Part shown: positions 8,039-16,330 of the stretch, piece by piece
Numbering within the stretch: position 1 is the first letter of the stretch
How the letters are laid out: each line of letters opens with the position of its first letter
DNA from: an uncultured Pseudomonadales bacterium
GTDB taxonomy: Bacteria; Pseudomonadota; Gammaproteobacteria; Pseudomonadales; Azotimanducaceae
Direction: 5' to 3'
DNA length: 64,000 nt
NCBI GenBank assembly: GCA_937921865.1
Contig: CAKZWF010000031.1
Location: forward strand, 62,001-126,000
Program-made: the position numbers and the translations under genes
The notes under the pieces: generated by a model
Told to the model about the DNA's origin: nothing
The model's database searches: none
What the model saw: only the letters and a program-made list of their open reading frames with translations

Positions 8039-9424
8039 TTACTGTACGGACGCCGCGTCGGCGCTTGCCTGTCCGTCACGCCCGGAAGTCGGATAATAAG
8101 TGAATTCGTGACGAAAAGACTGATCCTCCGCTTTGATTGGTGCACCGTCGACAATGGCGGGACGAAATCTTGCTGCCCGGATGCTCTTGCGTACCCGAAA
8201 ATCCATCATGCCCTGCGGCTGGGAATCGACAGTTTTGAGGCTGCGCACGTAGCCGGTCGTGGTGATGTCGTAACTCAATTCGACATAGCCGAGCTGGGGC
8301 TCTTCGCTGGTGCCAAGCTCAGGAGGTCTGGGGTCGCTGGGTGCCGGAAAATGCAGCAGACGTGGCTGGGCGAAATAGTCTGCTGCGTCCACGGCTTCAA
8401 CTTCAGTGAGTAGATCGTAGGCAAAATCATAAAGCGGCGTCGCCCGGCGCGGTCTATCGAATAGCAGGTACCAGTCGGCGAGGTCGAGCACGGCTTCGGC
8501 GACCTTGACGGGTTGATCGCCGTTGTCCCGGTGGATCTGCACTATCTGCTGGAGAGCCTGCTCGCCGCGAGGATAATCGCCGATTGTGATCGGCGCTTCG
8601 AACTGGCTGGTGCCGGTGAAGCCTGGCCCTGTAGTGGCCGTGCTGGAGAGGTAGTAGGGCGGGAAGCGCTCCTGCTTATAGGTCGTCGCGAGACCTTCCA
8701 GGGCAGGGATCGCCTCTGGCGTACCGCCTCGGCCGTTGGCCGTCAGAATGTCGATGCTGCGCTGGTAGAGCGCGCGGGCCGCGTACAGATTGTTGGTTGA
8801 TGAATACCATTGCGCCAGCCGATAGACGCCTGGCAGCTGATTCTGATCATAGGTCGCATAGGCCTGTTTGAGCACATGATAGGCGTATTCTTCGCGTTCA
8901 TTGGCGTTCTTCAAGTCGCCCATTGCCCGGTAGGCGTCAGCCTCGCGATGGACGATCTCAACCTGACCCGGCGAAACCAGTCCGCTGCTGACCCGTTCAA
9001 TGTGAACGGCATGGCCATACTGTTCAAGCGCACCGTCATAGTTGCCGCGTCCCAACTCGATATCACCGAGCAAGGTCATGGGCTTCACCAGCTCCGAGTC
9101 ATAGCGGTGAGTGTTACGCTGGACCCGGTCGATGTAGGCATTCAACCAGGCTTCAGGCAGTGCCCATTCACCGGCTTTGATCTGCATTTCCATGTCCAGC
9201 AGATCACTGTTCTGCTCTACCAGGACATCCTCAATGGCAGCGCCCTGGGCCCGGGCGGGGCCAGCCGGAAACAAGGTGGCGATGGCAACGATCAGGCACA
9301 ACGGGATGATTGCCGTGATTAACCATCCGTCGGCGGGTGTGCGGGTCAGATACCGGCCATGGTTACAGCCCCGGGGTTTTATTGAGCTGCTGATTAAGCT
9401 GATGGTTGCTGTGAAATTCTGCAT
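8039..9424 (-). CDS. Exported TPR protein with TonB C-terminal-like domain
   Basis: First gene of the minus-strand cluster. Taking ATG 9424 gives 461 residues with a long N-region, a hydrophobic segment (about 33-52) and a cleavage-like PARAQG site. Residues 90-350 contain several TPR-like helical pairs (LGDIELGRGNYDGALEQYGHA, ALYQRSIDIL). The C-terminus (about 370-440) has the TonB-C pattern: VELSYDITTTGYVRSLKTV, then IRAARFRPAIVDGAPI. Canonical TonB has an N-terminal anchor and a Pro-rich spacer instead of TPRs, so this is a TonB-C domain on a secreted scaffold. The exact start is uncertain because the Shine-Dalgarno match is very close to the ATG. Confidence 0.75.
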   Translation of the reverse strand: MQNFTATISLISSSIKPRGCNHGRYLTRTPADGWLITAIIPLCLIVAIATLFPAGPARAQGAAIEDVLVEQNSDLLDMEMQIKAGEWALPEAWLNAYIDRVQRNTHRYDSELVKPMTLLGDIELGRGNYDGALEQYGHAVHIERVSSGLVSPGQVEIVHREADAYRAMGDLKNANEREEYAYHVLKQAYATYDQNQLPGVYRLAQWYSSTNNLYAARALYQRSIDILTANGRGGTPEAIPALEGLATTYKQERFPPYYLSSTATTGPGFTGTSQFEAPITIGDYPRGEQALQQIVQIHRDNGDQPVKVAEAVLDLADWYLLFDRPRRATPLYDFAYDLLTEVEAVDAADYFAQPRLLHFPAPSDPRPPELGTSEEPQLGYVELSYDITTTGYVRSLKTVDSQPQGMMDFRVRKSIRAARFRPAIVDGAPIKAEDQSFRHEFTYYPTSGRDGQASADAASVQ

Positions 9425-9482
9425 AACTTCCGGTGCATTTGTCACGCGCGTCTGACTGCGTTGGCTTTGCTTCGATACCTTA

Positions 9483-9510
9483 ACTGTACCCTGCTTCACA
9501 GACTTGTGAA
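9483..9510 (-). promoter_or_regulatory. Candidate promoter and palindromic operator for the 1-9424 cluster
   Basis: On the minus strand TTCACA (9505-9510) and TACAGT (9483-9488) are separated by 16 nt, a fair sigma-70 match, with transcription expected near 9475. The -35 lies within a perfect inverted repeat TTCACA-GACT-TGTGAA (9495-9510), which could be a repressor or activator site. Confidence 0.4.
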
Positions 9511-9639
9511 AATACCGGCGTGGGAAGATCGAAGAGTTGTGAACTGGTTGTTGGACCACGCCGCGTTGCCTTGGTTCAGGTCCCCAGGCAAACTGATTTG
9601 CGCTACTATCGCGCCCTCCGGAATTGACCTGCAGCGACA

Positions 9640-9894
9640 GTGACTGATTGCGAAACCGACCCAAATAGCCCCTCCAGCTCCAGCCTAGATACGCAAGGCC
9701 TGATCTGCCCCGAGCCGCTGATGCTGGTGCGAAATCGGGTTCGCGGGATGCAGCAGGGCGAAGTTCTGCACATTCTGGCCACAGATCCGAGTACTGAAAG
9801 AGATTTCAGCAATTTCTGCCGCTTTATGGGCCACGAGCTGCAACGTCAGGAGCGCAACGGTGCTGTGTTCGAGTTCTGGATTGTCAAAGGCTGA
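9640..9894 (+). CDS. tusA: Sulfur carrier protein TusA
   Basis: Protein of 84 residues of the TusA/SirA fold. The diagnostic motif is LDTQGLICPEPLM, with the sulfur-carrying cysteine at 23 in a CPxP box. TusA relays persulfide sulfur from IscS to the tRNA 2-thiouridine pathway and other acceptors. The GTG at 9640 is the first start in frame; no strong Shine-Dalgarno site is visible. It leads a run of closely packed plus-strand genes and is divergent from the envelope cluster. The N-terminal 15 residues are Ser-rich and longer than in E. coli TusA, so a slightly later start cannot be excluded. Confidence 0.9.
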   Translation: MTDCETDPNSPSSSSLDTQGLICPEPLMLVRNRVRGMQQGEVLHILATDPSTERDFSNFCRFMGHELQRQERNGAVFEFWIVKG

Positions 9895-9897
9895 AGT

Positions 9898-10356
9898 TTG
9901 ATTACCCGATATTTTGCCTATGGGTCGAACATGAATCCGGCGCGCGTGGTCGATCGCGGGCTGCGCTTTCACGCTGTTTCAGGCGCGATACTCGAGGGTT
10001 TTCGGCTGGTCTTCAACAAGGCATCGAGCGCGCATGCGGGTGTTGGTCATGCCAATGTTGAACCAGCCAGCGGCGAATGCGTTGAAGGGGTGCTCTATAC
10101 GCTCGTGGACGCAGCCGAAATCAGCAAGATGGACCGATTTGAAAGTACCCCGGTGAACTACAGCCGGGATCTCATCGAAGTTTCGGTTGCCGATCAGCAA
10201 ATTGTCACCTGGACGTACTTTGCCAACCCGGCGGTCCGTCAGCCGGGATTGCGCCCACCGCGCAGTTATCTCGAGCACCTGCTGGCTGGCCGCAGCTACC
10301 TTTCGGAAGCCTATTTTCAGACCTTAAGCCAGGTAGAGTGTGATGAACTGCGCTGA
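9898..10356 (+). CDS. Gamma-glutamylcyclotransferase-like protein
   Basis: Protein of 152 residues that opens ITRYFAYGSNMNPARV, the YGSNM nucleotide-like loop of the gamma-glutamylcyclotransferase/AIG2 fold. The fold uses an acidic residue to cyclise gamma-glutamyl groups to 5-oxoproline; the segment DRFESTPVNYSR probably carries the corresponding acidic region. Substrate is unknown. The start is TTG at 9898, three bases after the tusA stop. The 3' end overlaps the next gene by 17 nt. Members of this superfamily next to epmC-like genes are not something I can tie to a shared pathway. Confidence 0.8.
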   Translation: MITRYFAYGSNMNPARVVDRGLRFHAVSGAILEGFRLVFNKASSAHAGVGHANVEPASGECVEGVLYTLVDAAEISKMDRFESTPVNYSRDLIEVSVADQQIVTWTYFANPAVRQPGLRPPRSYLEHLLAGRSYLSEAYFQTLSQVECDELR

Positions 10357-10867
10357 CTCAAGTCTGCCCAGCGCGGTGGATATAGCCGCCTGTTTCAATG
10401 GTCTGTTCGGTCCATGCTATCGAGTGCGGATGATTGGTGGTGGTCCTGAGCCGGAATACCTGCCACCTACACCGACGAGCCCGGGTTACCTTCGCTACCG
10501 CAGTGACTATGCTCACAGTGCTCTGCACGAAGCCGCGCACTGGTGTATTGCCGGTGCTCGACGCCGTCAGCAGGTCGATTACGGCTACTGGTATCAACCG
10601 CCACCGCGTGAAGAGTCCGCGCAGCGGGCGTTTGCTCAGGTTGAGGCGCGGGTCCAGGGCCTGGAAGCAATTCTGACCGAGGCGACCGGGCTGGTATTTC
10701 AGGTCAGCCTGGATGATGTGGACAATCTGTTCAGATTCGAAGCGGATTTTGCTGACGCCGTTTGCACTGAACGTGCAGCGTGGTGGGATCGCGGTCTGCC
10801 GCGGCGGGCTGAAATATTCCGCCGGGCGCTGGAACAACTGCCGGGACTCACCCTCACCGATGGCTGA
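10340..10867 (+). CDS. epmC: Elongation factor P hydroxylase EpmC
   Basis: Protein of 175 residues (174 if the adjacent ATG at 10343 is used). The pattern HEAAHWCIAGARRRQQVDYGYWY (starting near residue 63) is the metal-binding core of the EpmC/YfcM family, which hydroxylates the beta-lysyl-lysine on elongation factor P after EpmA/EpmB modification. The next conserved patch, QAFARVEARVQGLE-like (about 95-110), is also present. It implies that the organism carries the EpmAB pathway elsewhere. The gene overlaps both neighbours, so it is probably co-transcribed with the oxidase that follows. Confidence 0.9.
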   Translation: MMNCADSSLPSAVDIAACFNGLFGPCYRVRMIGGGPEPEYLPPTPTSPGYLRYRSDYAHSALHEAAHWCIAGARRRQQVDYGYWYQPPPREESAQRAFAQVEARVQGLEAILTEATGLVFQVSLDDVDNLFRFEADFADAVCTERAAWWDRGLPRRAEIFRRALEQLPGLTLTDG

Positions 10868-11936
10868 TGTCGATACAGTGGTGATTGGCGGCGGTGTGAT
10901 TGGTCTGGCCTGTGCACGAGCGCTGGCGATAGCGGGGCGGGGTGTCGTGCTGCTCGAGCGCCACGGCCACATTGGTGAAGAAACCAGTTCGCGCAATTCT
11001 GAAGTCATTCATGCCGGAATCTATTATCCTGAAGGTTCAAACAAAGCCCGACTTTGCGTGCGCGGTAAGCGGCTGCTCTATGAATACTGTCGTGGCTATG
11101 ATGTTGACCATCGTGATTGTGGCAAAGTCATCGTTGCCAGCGACGCTTCACAGGCAGCGGTCCTAGAAACCTATCAGCGTCAGGCTCGGGCGAACGGCGT
11201 GAATGACCTGGAACCGTTGAGTGCCGAGCAGGTGTTTGCTCTCGAGCCCGAAGTCAAAGCCGTCGCCGGGCTGCTTTCGCCCAGCACCGGAATCATTGAT
11301 TCCCACGGGTTCATGTTGAGCCTGCAGGGCCAGTTCGAGAATGCGGGCGGCGTTGTCGCGTTTTCGACCGAAGTAACAGATCTTGCCCGCCGCGGTAGTG
11401 ATCTGCTGATCACTGCAGATGACTATGAACTGACTGCCAGGGTCGTCGTCAACTGTGCCGGACATGATGCACCGGCTCTCGCCAGCCACCTTGTCGCCCA
11501 GGTACCGCAGGCGTACTTCGCACGCGGCCATTACTATGGCTATCGGGGTAAGCCGCCGTTCTCGCGATTGGTCTACCCGATAGCGGAACCCGGTGGACTC
11601 GGTGTGCATGTCACGTTGGATCTGGCCGGTCAGGTCAAATTCGGTCCGGATGTAGAGTGGGTCGACTCAATGGACTACCGCTTCGATGATCAGCGCCGCG
11701 AAGCCTTTGCGGACGCAATTCGCAGCTACTTCCCGGCAGTCGAAACAGATCGCCTGGAGCCGGGTTATGTTGGTATAAGACCGAAAATCAGCGGACCCGG
11801 TGAGCCTGCGGCCGACTTTCGTATTGAAGGTGAAGCTCAACACGGTGTGCCTGGCCTGGTCAATCTGCTGGGGATCGAATCCCCCGGTCTTACTGCCTCC
11901 CTGGCTATTGCCGAAGAGGTGGTCGAGCTTTGCTGA
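10860..11936 (+). CDS. FAD-dependent oxidoreductase, L-2-hydroxyglutarate oxidase-like
   Basis: Start taken at ATG 10860, overlapping the epmC stop as ATGGCTGA, giving 358 residues. The N-terminus DTVVIGGGVIGLACARALA is a dinucleotide-binding fold of the DAO superfamily, followed by ERHGHIGEETSSRNSEVIHAGIYYP, which closely resembles the LhgO/L-2-hydroxyglutarate dehydrogenase group. The C-terminus YVGIRPKISGPG...GVPGLVNLLGIESPGLTASLAIAE also fits. The expected reaction is oxidation of a 2-hydroxy acid with electrons passed to quinone or oxygen. Substrate is inferred from similarity only. The stop overlaps the next gene by 7 nt. Confidence 0.85.
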   Translation: MADVDTVVIGGGVIGLACARALAIAGRGVVLLERHGHIGEETSSRNSEVIHAGIYYPEGSNKARLCVRGKRLLYEYCRGYDVDHRDCGKVIVASDASQAAVLETYQRQARANGVNDLEPLSAEQVFALEPEVKAVAGLLSPSTGIIDSHGFMLSLQGQFENAGGVVAFSTEVTDLARRGSDLLITADDYELTARVVVNCAGHDAPALASHLVAQVPQAYFARGHYYGYRGKPPFSRLVYPIAEPGGLGVHVTLDLAGQVKFGPDVEWVDSMDYRFDDQRREAFADAIRSYFPAVETDRLEPGYVGIRPKISGPGEPAADFRIEGEAQHGVPGLVNLLGIESPGLTASLAIAEEVVELC

Positions 11937-13039
11937 CCTTCGGGCTCATCGTTAATCCCCGAGCCGGGATTGGTGGACAGGTTGCGCTGAAAGGCAGCGA
12001 TGAAGTTTACGATCAGGCGCTGGCGCTCGGCGGCAAACCACGCTCGCCTGAGCGCACGCACCGGGCACTGGCCGCGGTTGGTGAAGAGCTGGCAGCGTGC
12101 CACTGGCTCAGCTGGGGTGGCGAGATGGGTGAACGCTATCTGTCTGAACTGGGGGTTAAGCCGGAAGTGCGCGGTCATGTTGAAGGCGTTCCGCGGGCGT
12201 CGGATACGAAGACGGCGGTGACCGCGTTACTGGCTGAGGATCTGGATCTGCTGGTGTTTGCTGGAGGCGATGGTACCGCCAGAGATGTTCTCGCAGCGCT
12301 TGATCGGGATGTTCCCGTGCTGGGGATTCCTGCGGGCGTGAAGATGCATTCCGGGGTGTTTGCGACCACACCGGAGCGTGCTGGTGAGCTGCTTAAGAGC
12401 CTGATCAACGGAGGGCTGGTGCAGTCGGTGTTGCGAGATGTCCGCGATCTGGACGAGCAGGCGCTGCGCGACGGTCGACTTGAACCACATTTTTTCGGTG
12501 AAATGCGCGTCCCGGAACCGGGCGGCTACCTGCAGCATACCAAGGTCAGTGGCCGCGAAAATGAAGCGCTCGCGGTGCAGGAAATTATTGCCGATGTCTC
12601 TGAACGGATTCAACAACAGTCGCGGCCGGTGATTCTGGGTCCCGGGTCCACGTTGCTGGGAATAAAGTCTGCCCTTGCTATGCAGGGCACTCTGCTCGGC
12701 TTCGACGTCTGGCAGCAGGGTCGTCAGCTTGGCACCGATGTGGATCGTCGCTGGCTCGATTCGCAGCTACACCAGCCGATCGTGGTGTTGAGTTTTACCC
12801 GCTCGCAGGGCTTCCTGGTGGGACGGGGTAATCAGCAGTTGTCAGCCGAATTATTGCGCTCGCTGACGCCGGGTGATCTCTGGATTGTCGGTACCCGTAC
12901 CAAACTGGCCAGCCTGGAAGGCCGGCCGCTACTGGTTGACACTGATGATCCAGATCTGGACCAGTCCATGGCTGGTTTGATGGAAATCATCACGGGCTAT
13001 GAGGACAGACTTTTGTATCGGGTAGCTTGTCATGCGTGA
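11930..13039 (+). CDS. ATP-NAD kinase-like protein
   Basis: Protein of 369 residues, TTG start overlapping the previous stop. It begins FGLIVNPRAGIGG, and the GGDGT motif of NAD kinases/diacylglycerol kinases is at 112-116 (LLVFAGGDGTARDV), followed by VLGIPAGVKMHSGVFATTP. The layout matches the ATP-NAD kinase-like (AcoX-related) family rather than the housekeeping NadK. The family is thought to phosphorylate a nucleotide or related small molecule, but its substrate is not established. It overlaps the following methyltransferase gene by 8 nt and is part of the same run as epmC. Confidence 0.8.
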   Translation: MLTFGLIVNPRAGIGGQVALKGSDEVYDQALALGGKPRSPERTHRALAAVGEELAACHWLSWGGEMGERYLSELGVKPEVRGHVEGVPRASDTKTAVTALLAEDLDLLVFAGGDGTARDVLAALDRDVPVLGIPAGVKMHSGVFATTPERAGELLKSLINGGLVQSVLRDVRDLDEQALRDGRLEPHFFGEMRVPEPGGYLQHTKVSGRENEALAVQEIIADVSERIQQQSRPVILGPGSTLLGIKSALAMQGTLLGFDVWQQGRQLGTDVDRRWLDSQLHQPIVVLSFTRSQGFLVGRGNQQLSAELLRSLTPGDLWIVGTRTKLASLEGRPLLVDTDDPDLDQSMAGLMEIITGYEDRLLYRVACHA

Positions 13040-13952
13040 TTTCGGGTTGGTTCTTGATCAGTGTCGGGACGCCCGAGGCCGCATCGATGGAGCACGAGCT
13101 GCGCGGCGATTGTTCCACGGTCGAGGCCACTGTTACCCGGGTTTTGAAGATCTGACCGTGGATTATTTTGCCGGCCATCTGCTGGTGGGGTGCTTTTCTG
13201 ATGATGAAGCCGGTGCGCGCTCGCTCGCTGAGCAGCTGGCGCAGAGCCTGGATGGCCTGACCGGTGTTGGTATCCAGGTTCGTCAGGGCCGACAGACCCA
13301 GGGAGAAGTGGTGTGGGGTGATGTACCTGAAGAACTGGAGGTTGTGGAAGCGGGTCTGCGCTATCTGGTGCAGCCGATGCGCAATCAGAACGTCGGTCTG
13401 TTTCTCGACATGGCGCCGCTGCGGGCTTGGGTTCGGGAACGTGCCGATGGCCGCAATGTATTGAACCTGTTCGCCTACACCTGCGCATTTTCGGTTGCAG
13501 CGATCGCCGGAGGTGCACGCCGGGTGGTCAATAATGACATGAGTCGACCAGCTCTTAACTGGGGTGAACGGAATCATCAGGGTAATGGCCACGACCTGCG
13601 CAGCGTCAGGATGTTGCCGCACAATGTCTTCAAGAGCTGGTGGAAAATCCGCCAGTTTGGCCCCTATGATCTGGTAATCATCGACCCGCCAACTAATCAG
13701 CGCGGCAGTTTTGTCGCAGAAAAACACTACCAGAGTGTGCTCAAGCGCTTGAGCGAGCTGTGCGCGCCGGAAGCCGACGTGGTCGCCTGCCTTAACTCAC
13801 CGTTTCTGAATGCGGACTTTGTGCCGCAACTGATGGCGCGCTGGAGTCCGGAGTGTCGTCTGGTGAGTACGCTCCCAGTCTCGGAAGATTTTCCAGATCA
13901 GTTTCCCGACCGCGGTTTGAAACTCAATCACTTCCGCTATCAGGGGCGCTGA
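13032..13952 (+). CDS. RlmI-like class I SAM methyltransferase
   Basis: Protein of 306 residues. The C-terminal Rossmann-like domain has NLFAYTCAFSVAAIAGGA (SAM-binding loop) and DLVIIDPPTNQRGSF, the DPP(T/S) motif of the RlmI/RlmK-type 23S rRNA cytosine-5 or guanine methyltransferase family (methyltransferase domain of PF10672 type). The N-terminal half lacks the PUA domain of true RlmI, so the target may differ. A patch QPMRNQNVGLFLDMAPLR precedes the SAM loop as in the family. The 3' end overlaps the opposite-strand gene by 29 nt. Confidence 0.82.
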   Translation: MRDFGLVLDQCRDARGRIDGARAARRLFHGRGHCYPGFEDLTVDYFAGHLLVGCFSDDEAGARSLAEQLAQSLDGLTGVGIQVRQGRQTQGEVVWGDVPEELEVVEAGLRYLVQPMRNQNVGLFLDMAPLRAWVRERADGRNVLNLFAYTCAFSVAAIAGGARRVVNNDMSRPALNWGERNHQGNGHDLRSVRMLPHNVFKSWWKIRQFGPYDLVIIDPPTNQRGSFVAEKHYQSVLKRLSELCAPEADVVACLNSPFLNADFVPQLMARWSPECRLVSTLPVSEDFPDQFPDRGLKLNHFRYQGR

Positions 13953-14400
13953 CTGCACCGGGCAGCTGATGCATCTGTCGCAGCAGGCTCATCATCGCTG
14001 CTCTGAGGCTTGATGAAGATCCTTCCCGAAGTGCTTCGCGCAGTCTGAACAGGTTGCTGCCGCGTTCTTCCCGAACTGACGGCGGCAGGTTCGACGCAAC
14101 CGGGTGGTTATCGGGGGCGGGGCTGGACAGCAGCGTGAAGCAGCGGCCGGTTAACACCGCCTGGTCGATGGCTTCCTGATTGATGGAGTCCTCGAAACGC
14201 AGAAAACCTTCTTCGCCCAGCCACAGCAGAGCGCTGTAGCAGGCCAGGTAGCGGTTGCTGTACATGCCGAATTCGTCGGGTTCTTCAGCACCGCTGATAT
14301 CATCGACGAATACGGCTTTACGCCTGGGAAATACCTGATAGAGCGCAATCAGCGCGCGGGCGGCATCGTTGAAGAAGTCGTCGACATTGAGATCGGTCAT
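13924..14400 (-). CDS. Conserved-looking protein of unknown function
   Basis: Protein of 158 residues with no recognised motif. The first 95 residues look folded and soluble (DDFFNDAARALIALYQVFPRR, CYSALLWLGEEGFLRFED), with mixed helix and strand; the remaining C-terminal part is Ser/Pro-rich and helical (SLRAAMMSLLRQMHQL). It lies 23 bp downstream of alaA on the same strand, so it probably shares that transcript. Its tail overlaps the tail of the RlmI-like gene. Codon use matches the neighbours, which supports real coding. Confidence 0.7.
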   Translation of the reverse strand: MTDLNVDDFFNDAARALIALYQVFPRRKAVFVDDISGAEEPDEFGMYSNRYLACYSALLWLGEEGFLRFEDSINQEAIDQAVLTGRCFTLLSSPAPDNHPVASNLPPSVREERGSNLFRLREALREGSSSSLRAAMMSLLRQMHQLPGAVSAPDSGSD

Positions 14401-14423
14401 GGCCGGTTACACAAAACGCGAAT

Positions 14424-15689
14424 TCATTGCCGGTAGTTGTGGAGAAACCTCTCCAGCCGATCCATCGCGTCATCGAGGGCTTCGTGATGCGGAAGAAAGA
14501 CGATCCGGAAGTGGTCGGGTTCCGGCCAGTTGAACCCGCTGCCCTGGACAACGAGCACTTTTTCCTGGCGGAGCAGGTCGAGCGCGAACTGCTCGTCATT
14601 GCGAATATTGAATCTGCCGGTGTCCAGCTTCGGGAACAGATAGAGCGCTCCCTGCGGTTTAACGCAGCTGATACCTGGTATTGCTTCCAGTCGCTCGTAG
14701 GCGTAACTACGCTGATCGTAGAGACGCCCGCCGGGGACGATGTAATCGTTGATGCTCTGGTAGCCGCCTAACGCCGTCTGCACGGCGTGCTGGGTTGGTA
14801 CGTTCGGGCACAGGCGCATATTGGCGAGGATATCCAGACCTTCCAGATAGTCGGTGGCGCGATGTTTAGCACCGCTGACAACCATCCAGCCGGTTCGAAA
14901 GCCAGCCACTCGATAAGATTTCGACAAACCGTTCATGGTCACAATCAGCAGGTCTTCGGCCAGTGCTGCCATCGGAACGTGGCTGGCTTCGTCATAGAGG
15001 ATCTTGTCGTAGATTTCGTCTGCGAACACCACCAGATCACGAGAGCGAGCAATCTCCAGAATGCCGAGCAGCACTTCTTCGCTGTAGACGGCACCGGTGG
15101 GATTGTTGGGATTGATTACGACGATGGCTTTGGTGCGAGCGCTGATCTGTTTGCGGATGTCGTCCAGATCCGGCTGCCAGTCGGCCTGTTCATCACAGCG
15201 ATAATGTACCGCCTTGCCCCCACAGAGATTCACCGCCGCGGTCCACAGCGGGTAGTCGGGTGCCGGCACAAGTACTTCGTCGCCGTTGTCCAGCAGTCCC
15301 TGAAGGCCCATCACGACCAGTTCTGATACCCCGTTGCCGATATAGATATCGTCGACTTCCACACCGGCGATATTGAGCTGCTGGCAGTACTGCATAACTG
15401 CCTTGCGCGCGGAGTAGAGCCCTTTGGATTCACAGTAACCCTGTGACATCGGCAGGTTGTGAATCACATCCCTAAGGATCTCTTCCGGGGCCTCGAAACC
15501 CCAGGGTGCCGGATTACCGATATTCAGCTTAAGTACCCGATGACCTTCCTCTTCCAGACGGGTCGCTTCTTTCATAACCGGCCCGCGGATGTCGTAGCAG
15601 ACCTCATCGAGTTTGTGGGACTTGCGGATCTGACCGTCCAGAGGCATCTGGAGGGGGGTGATGACGGTTTCGCTGGGCTTAGATTCCAT
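14424..15689 (-). CDS. alaA: Alanine aminotransferase AlaA-like (class I PLP)
   Basis: Protein of 421 residues of fold-type I aminotransferases. It shows NPNNPTG (193-199), DEIYDK (224-229) and the PLP lysine in GLSKSYRVAGFRTGW (K257). The N-terminal KLDEVCYDIRGPVMKEA and LNIGNPAPWGFEAPEE match the AlaA group, which converts pyruvate and glutamate to alanine and 2-oxoglutarate. About 15 extra residues precede the family's usual start; ATG 15689 has no conflicting neighbour and is kept. It is divergent from msrB with a 145 bp gap that should hold both promoters. Confidence 0.9.
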   Translation of the reverse strand: MESKPSETVITPLQMPLDGQIRKSHKLDEVCYDIRGPVMKEATRLEEEGHRVLKLNIGNPAPWGFEAPEEILRDVIHNLPMSQGYCESKGLYSARKAVMQYCQQLNIAGVEVDDIYIGNGVSELVVMGLQGLLDNGDEVLVPAPDYPLWTAAVNLCGGKAVHYRCDEQADWQPDLDDIRKQISARTKAIVVINPNNPTGAVYSEEVLLGILEIARSRDLVVFADEIYDKILYDEASHVPMAALAEDLLIVTMNGLSKSYRVAGFRTGWMVVSGAKHRATDYLEGLDILANMRLCPNVPTQHAVQTALGGYQSINDYIVPGGRLYDQRSYAYERLEAIPGISCVKPQGALYLFPKLDTGRFNIRNDEQFALDLLRQEKVLVVQGSGFNWPEPDHFRIVFLPHHEALDDAMDRLERFLHNYRQ

Positions 15690-15834
15690 TGCTCATGTGC
15701 TCGTACTAGAATTCCGGGACTTCGGATCAGACTGCCGGTCTGGTCTATGCGAAGTTTAACACTCGAATTTCCGGAGAGGTTCGTGGCGTTTTCAACCAGA
15801 TTACCCTCTTAAATGAGGATGAGGTGAGCAGAAT

Positions 15835-16236
15835 ATGTCCAAAGTAGTCAAATCTGACGACGAATGGCGCGATGAGCTTTCGGCAGAGGAATATGCAATC
15901 ACCCGGGAAGCCGCGACTGAGCGGGCGTTTACCGGCAAGTACTGGGATACCAAGACACCAGGTACCTACAGGTGCCGGTGCTGTGGCTCGGAACTGTTCG
16001 ATTCACAGACAAAATACGATTCCGGCAGCGGTTGGCCCAGCTTCTATCAGCCAGTCACTGCAAATGCGGTTGCCACTCAGGCGGACAACAGCATGATGAT
16101 GGAGCGCACCGAGGTCGTGTGTGCGGAGTGTGAGGCTCATCTGGGCCATGTGTTTCCGGATGGCCCGCAACCAACAGGTTTGCGTTACTGTATGAATTCA
16201 GCGTCGCTCGACCTCGAAGAGCGCAGCGAGAGCTGA
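15835..16236 (+). CDS. msrB: Peptide-methionine (R)-S-oxide reductase MsrB
   Basis: Protein of 133 residues, the usual single-domain length. Zinc ligands are two CxxC pairs (C47/C50 and C96/C99), the substrate site is [11 protein letters not shown], and the catalytic cysteine lies in RYCMNSASL (C119). It reduces the R epimer of methionine sulfoxide in oxidised proteins, using thioredoxin. A GAGGTGAG sequence precedes the ATG at a good distance. No MsrA partner is encoded nearby. It is probably monocistronic, because a hairpin and about 95 bp separate it from the next gene. Confidence 0.95.
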   Translation: MSKVVKSDDEWRDELSAEEYAITREAATERAFTGKYWDTKTPGTYRCRCCGSELFDSQTKYDSGSGWPSFYQPVTANAVATQADNSMMMERTEVVCAECEAHLGHVFPDGPQPTGLRYCMNSASLDLEERSES

Positions 16237-16276
16237 TAACCACAAGCTAACAACACCAGGTCATTACCAAGGGTTA

Positions 16277-16297
16277 GTCGCGACTTAGTCACGCGAC
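16277..16297 (+). other. GC-rich hairpin between msrB and the acyl-CoA synthetase
   Basis: GTCGCG and CGCGAC form a 6 bp stem around a 9 nt loop. There is no U-tract after it, so it is not a standard intrinsic terminator; it may be a weak attenuator or 5' leader structure. Confidence 0.35.
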
Positions 16298-16330
16298 AAT
16301 CACGGCGAAACAACACAAGGGGAGAGAGCG

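Noticed and set aside
9485-9502. LexA-like CTGT...ACAG in the tusA upstream region
   Set aside because: The spacing between halves is 10 nt instead of 8.
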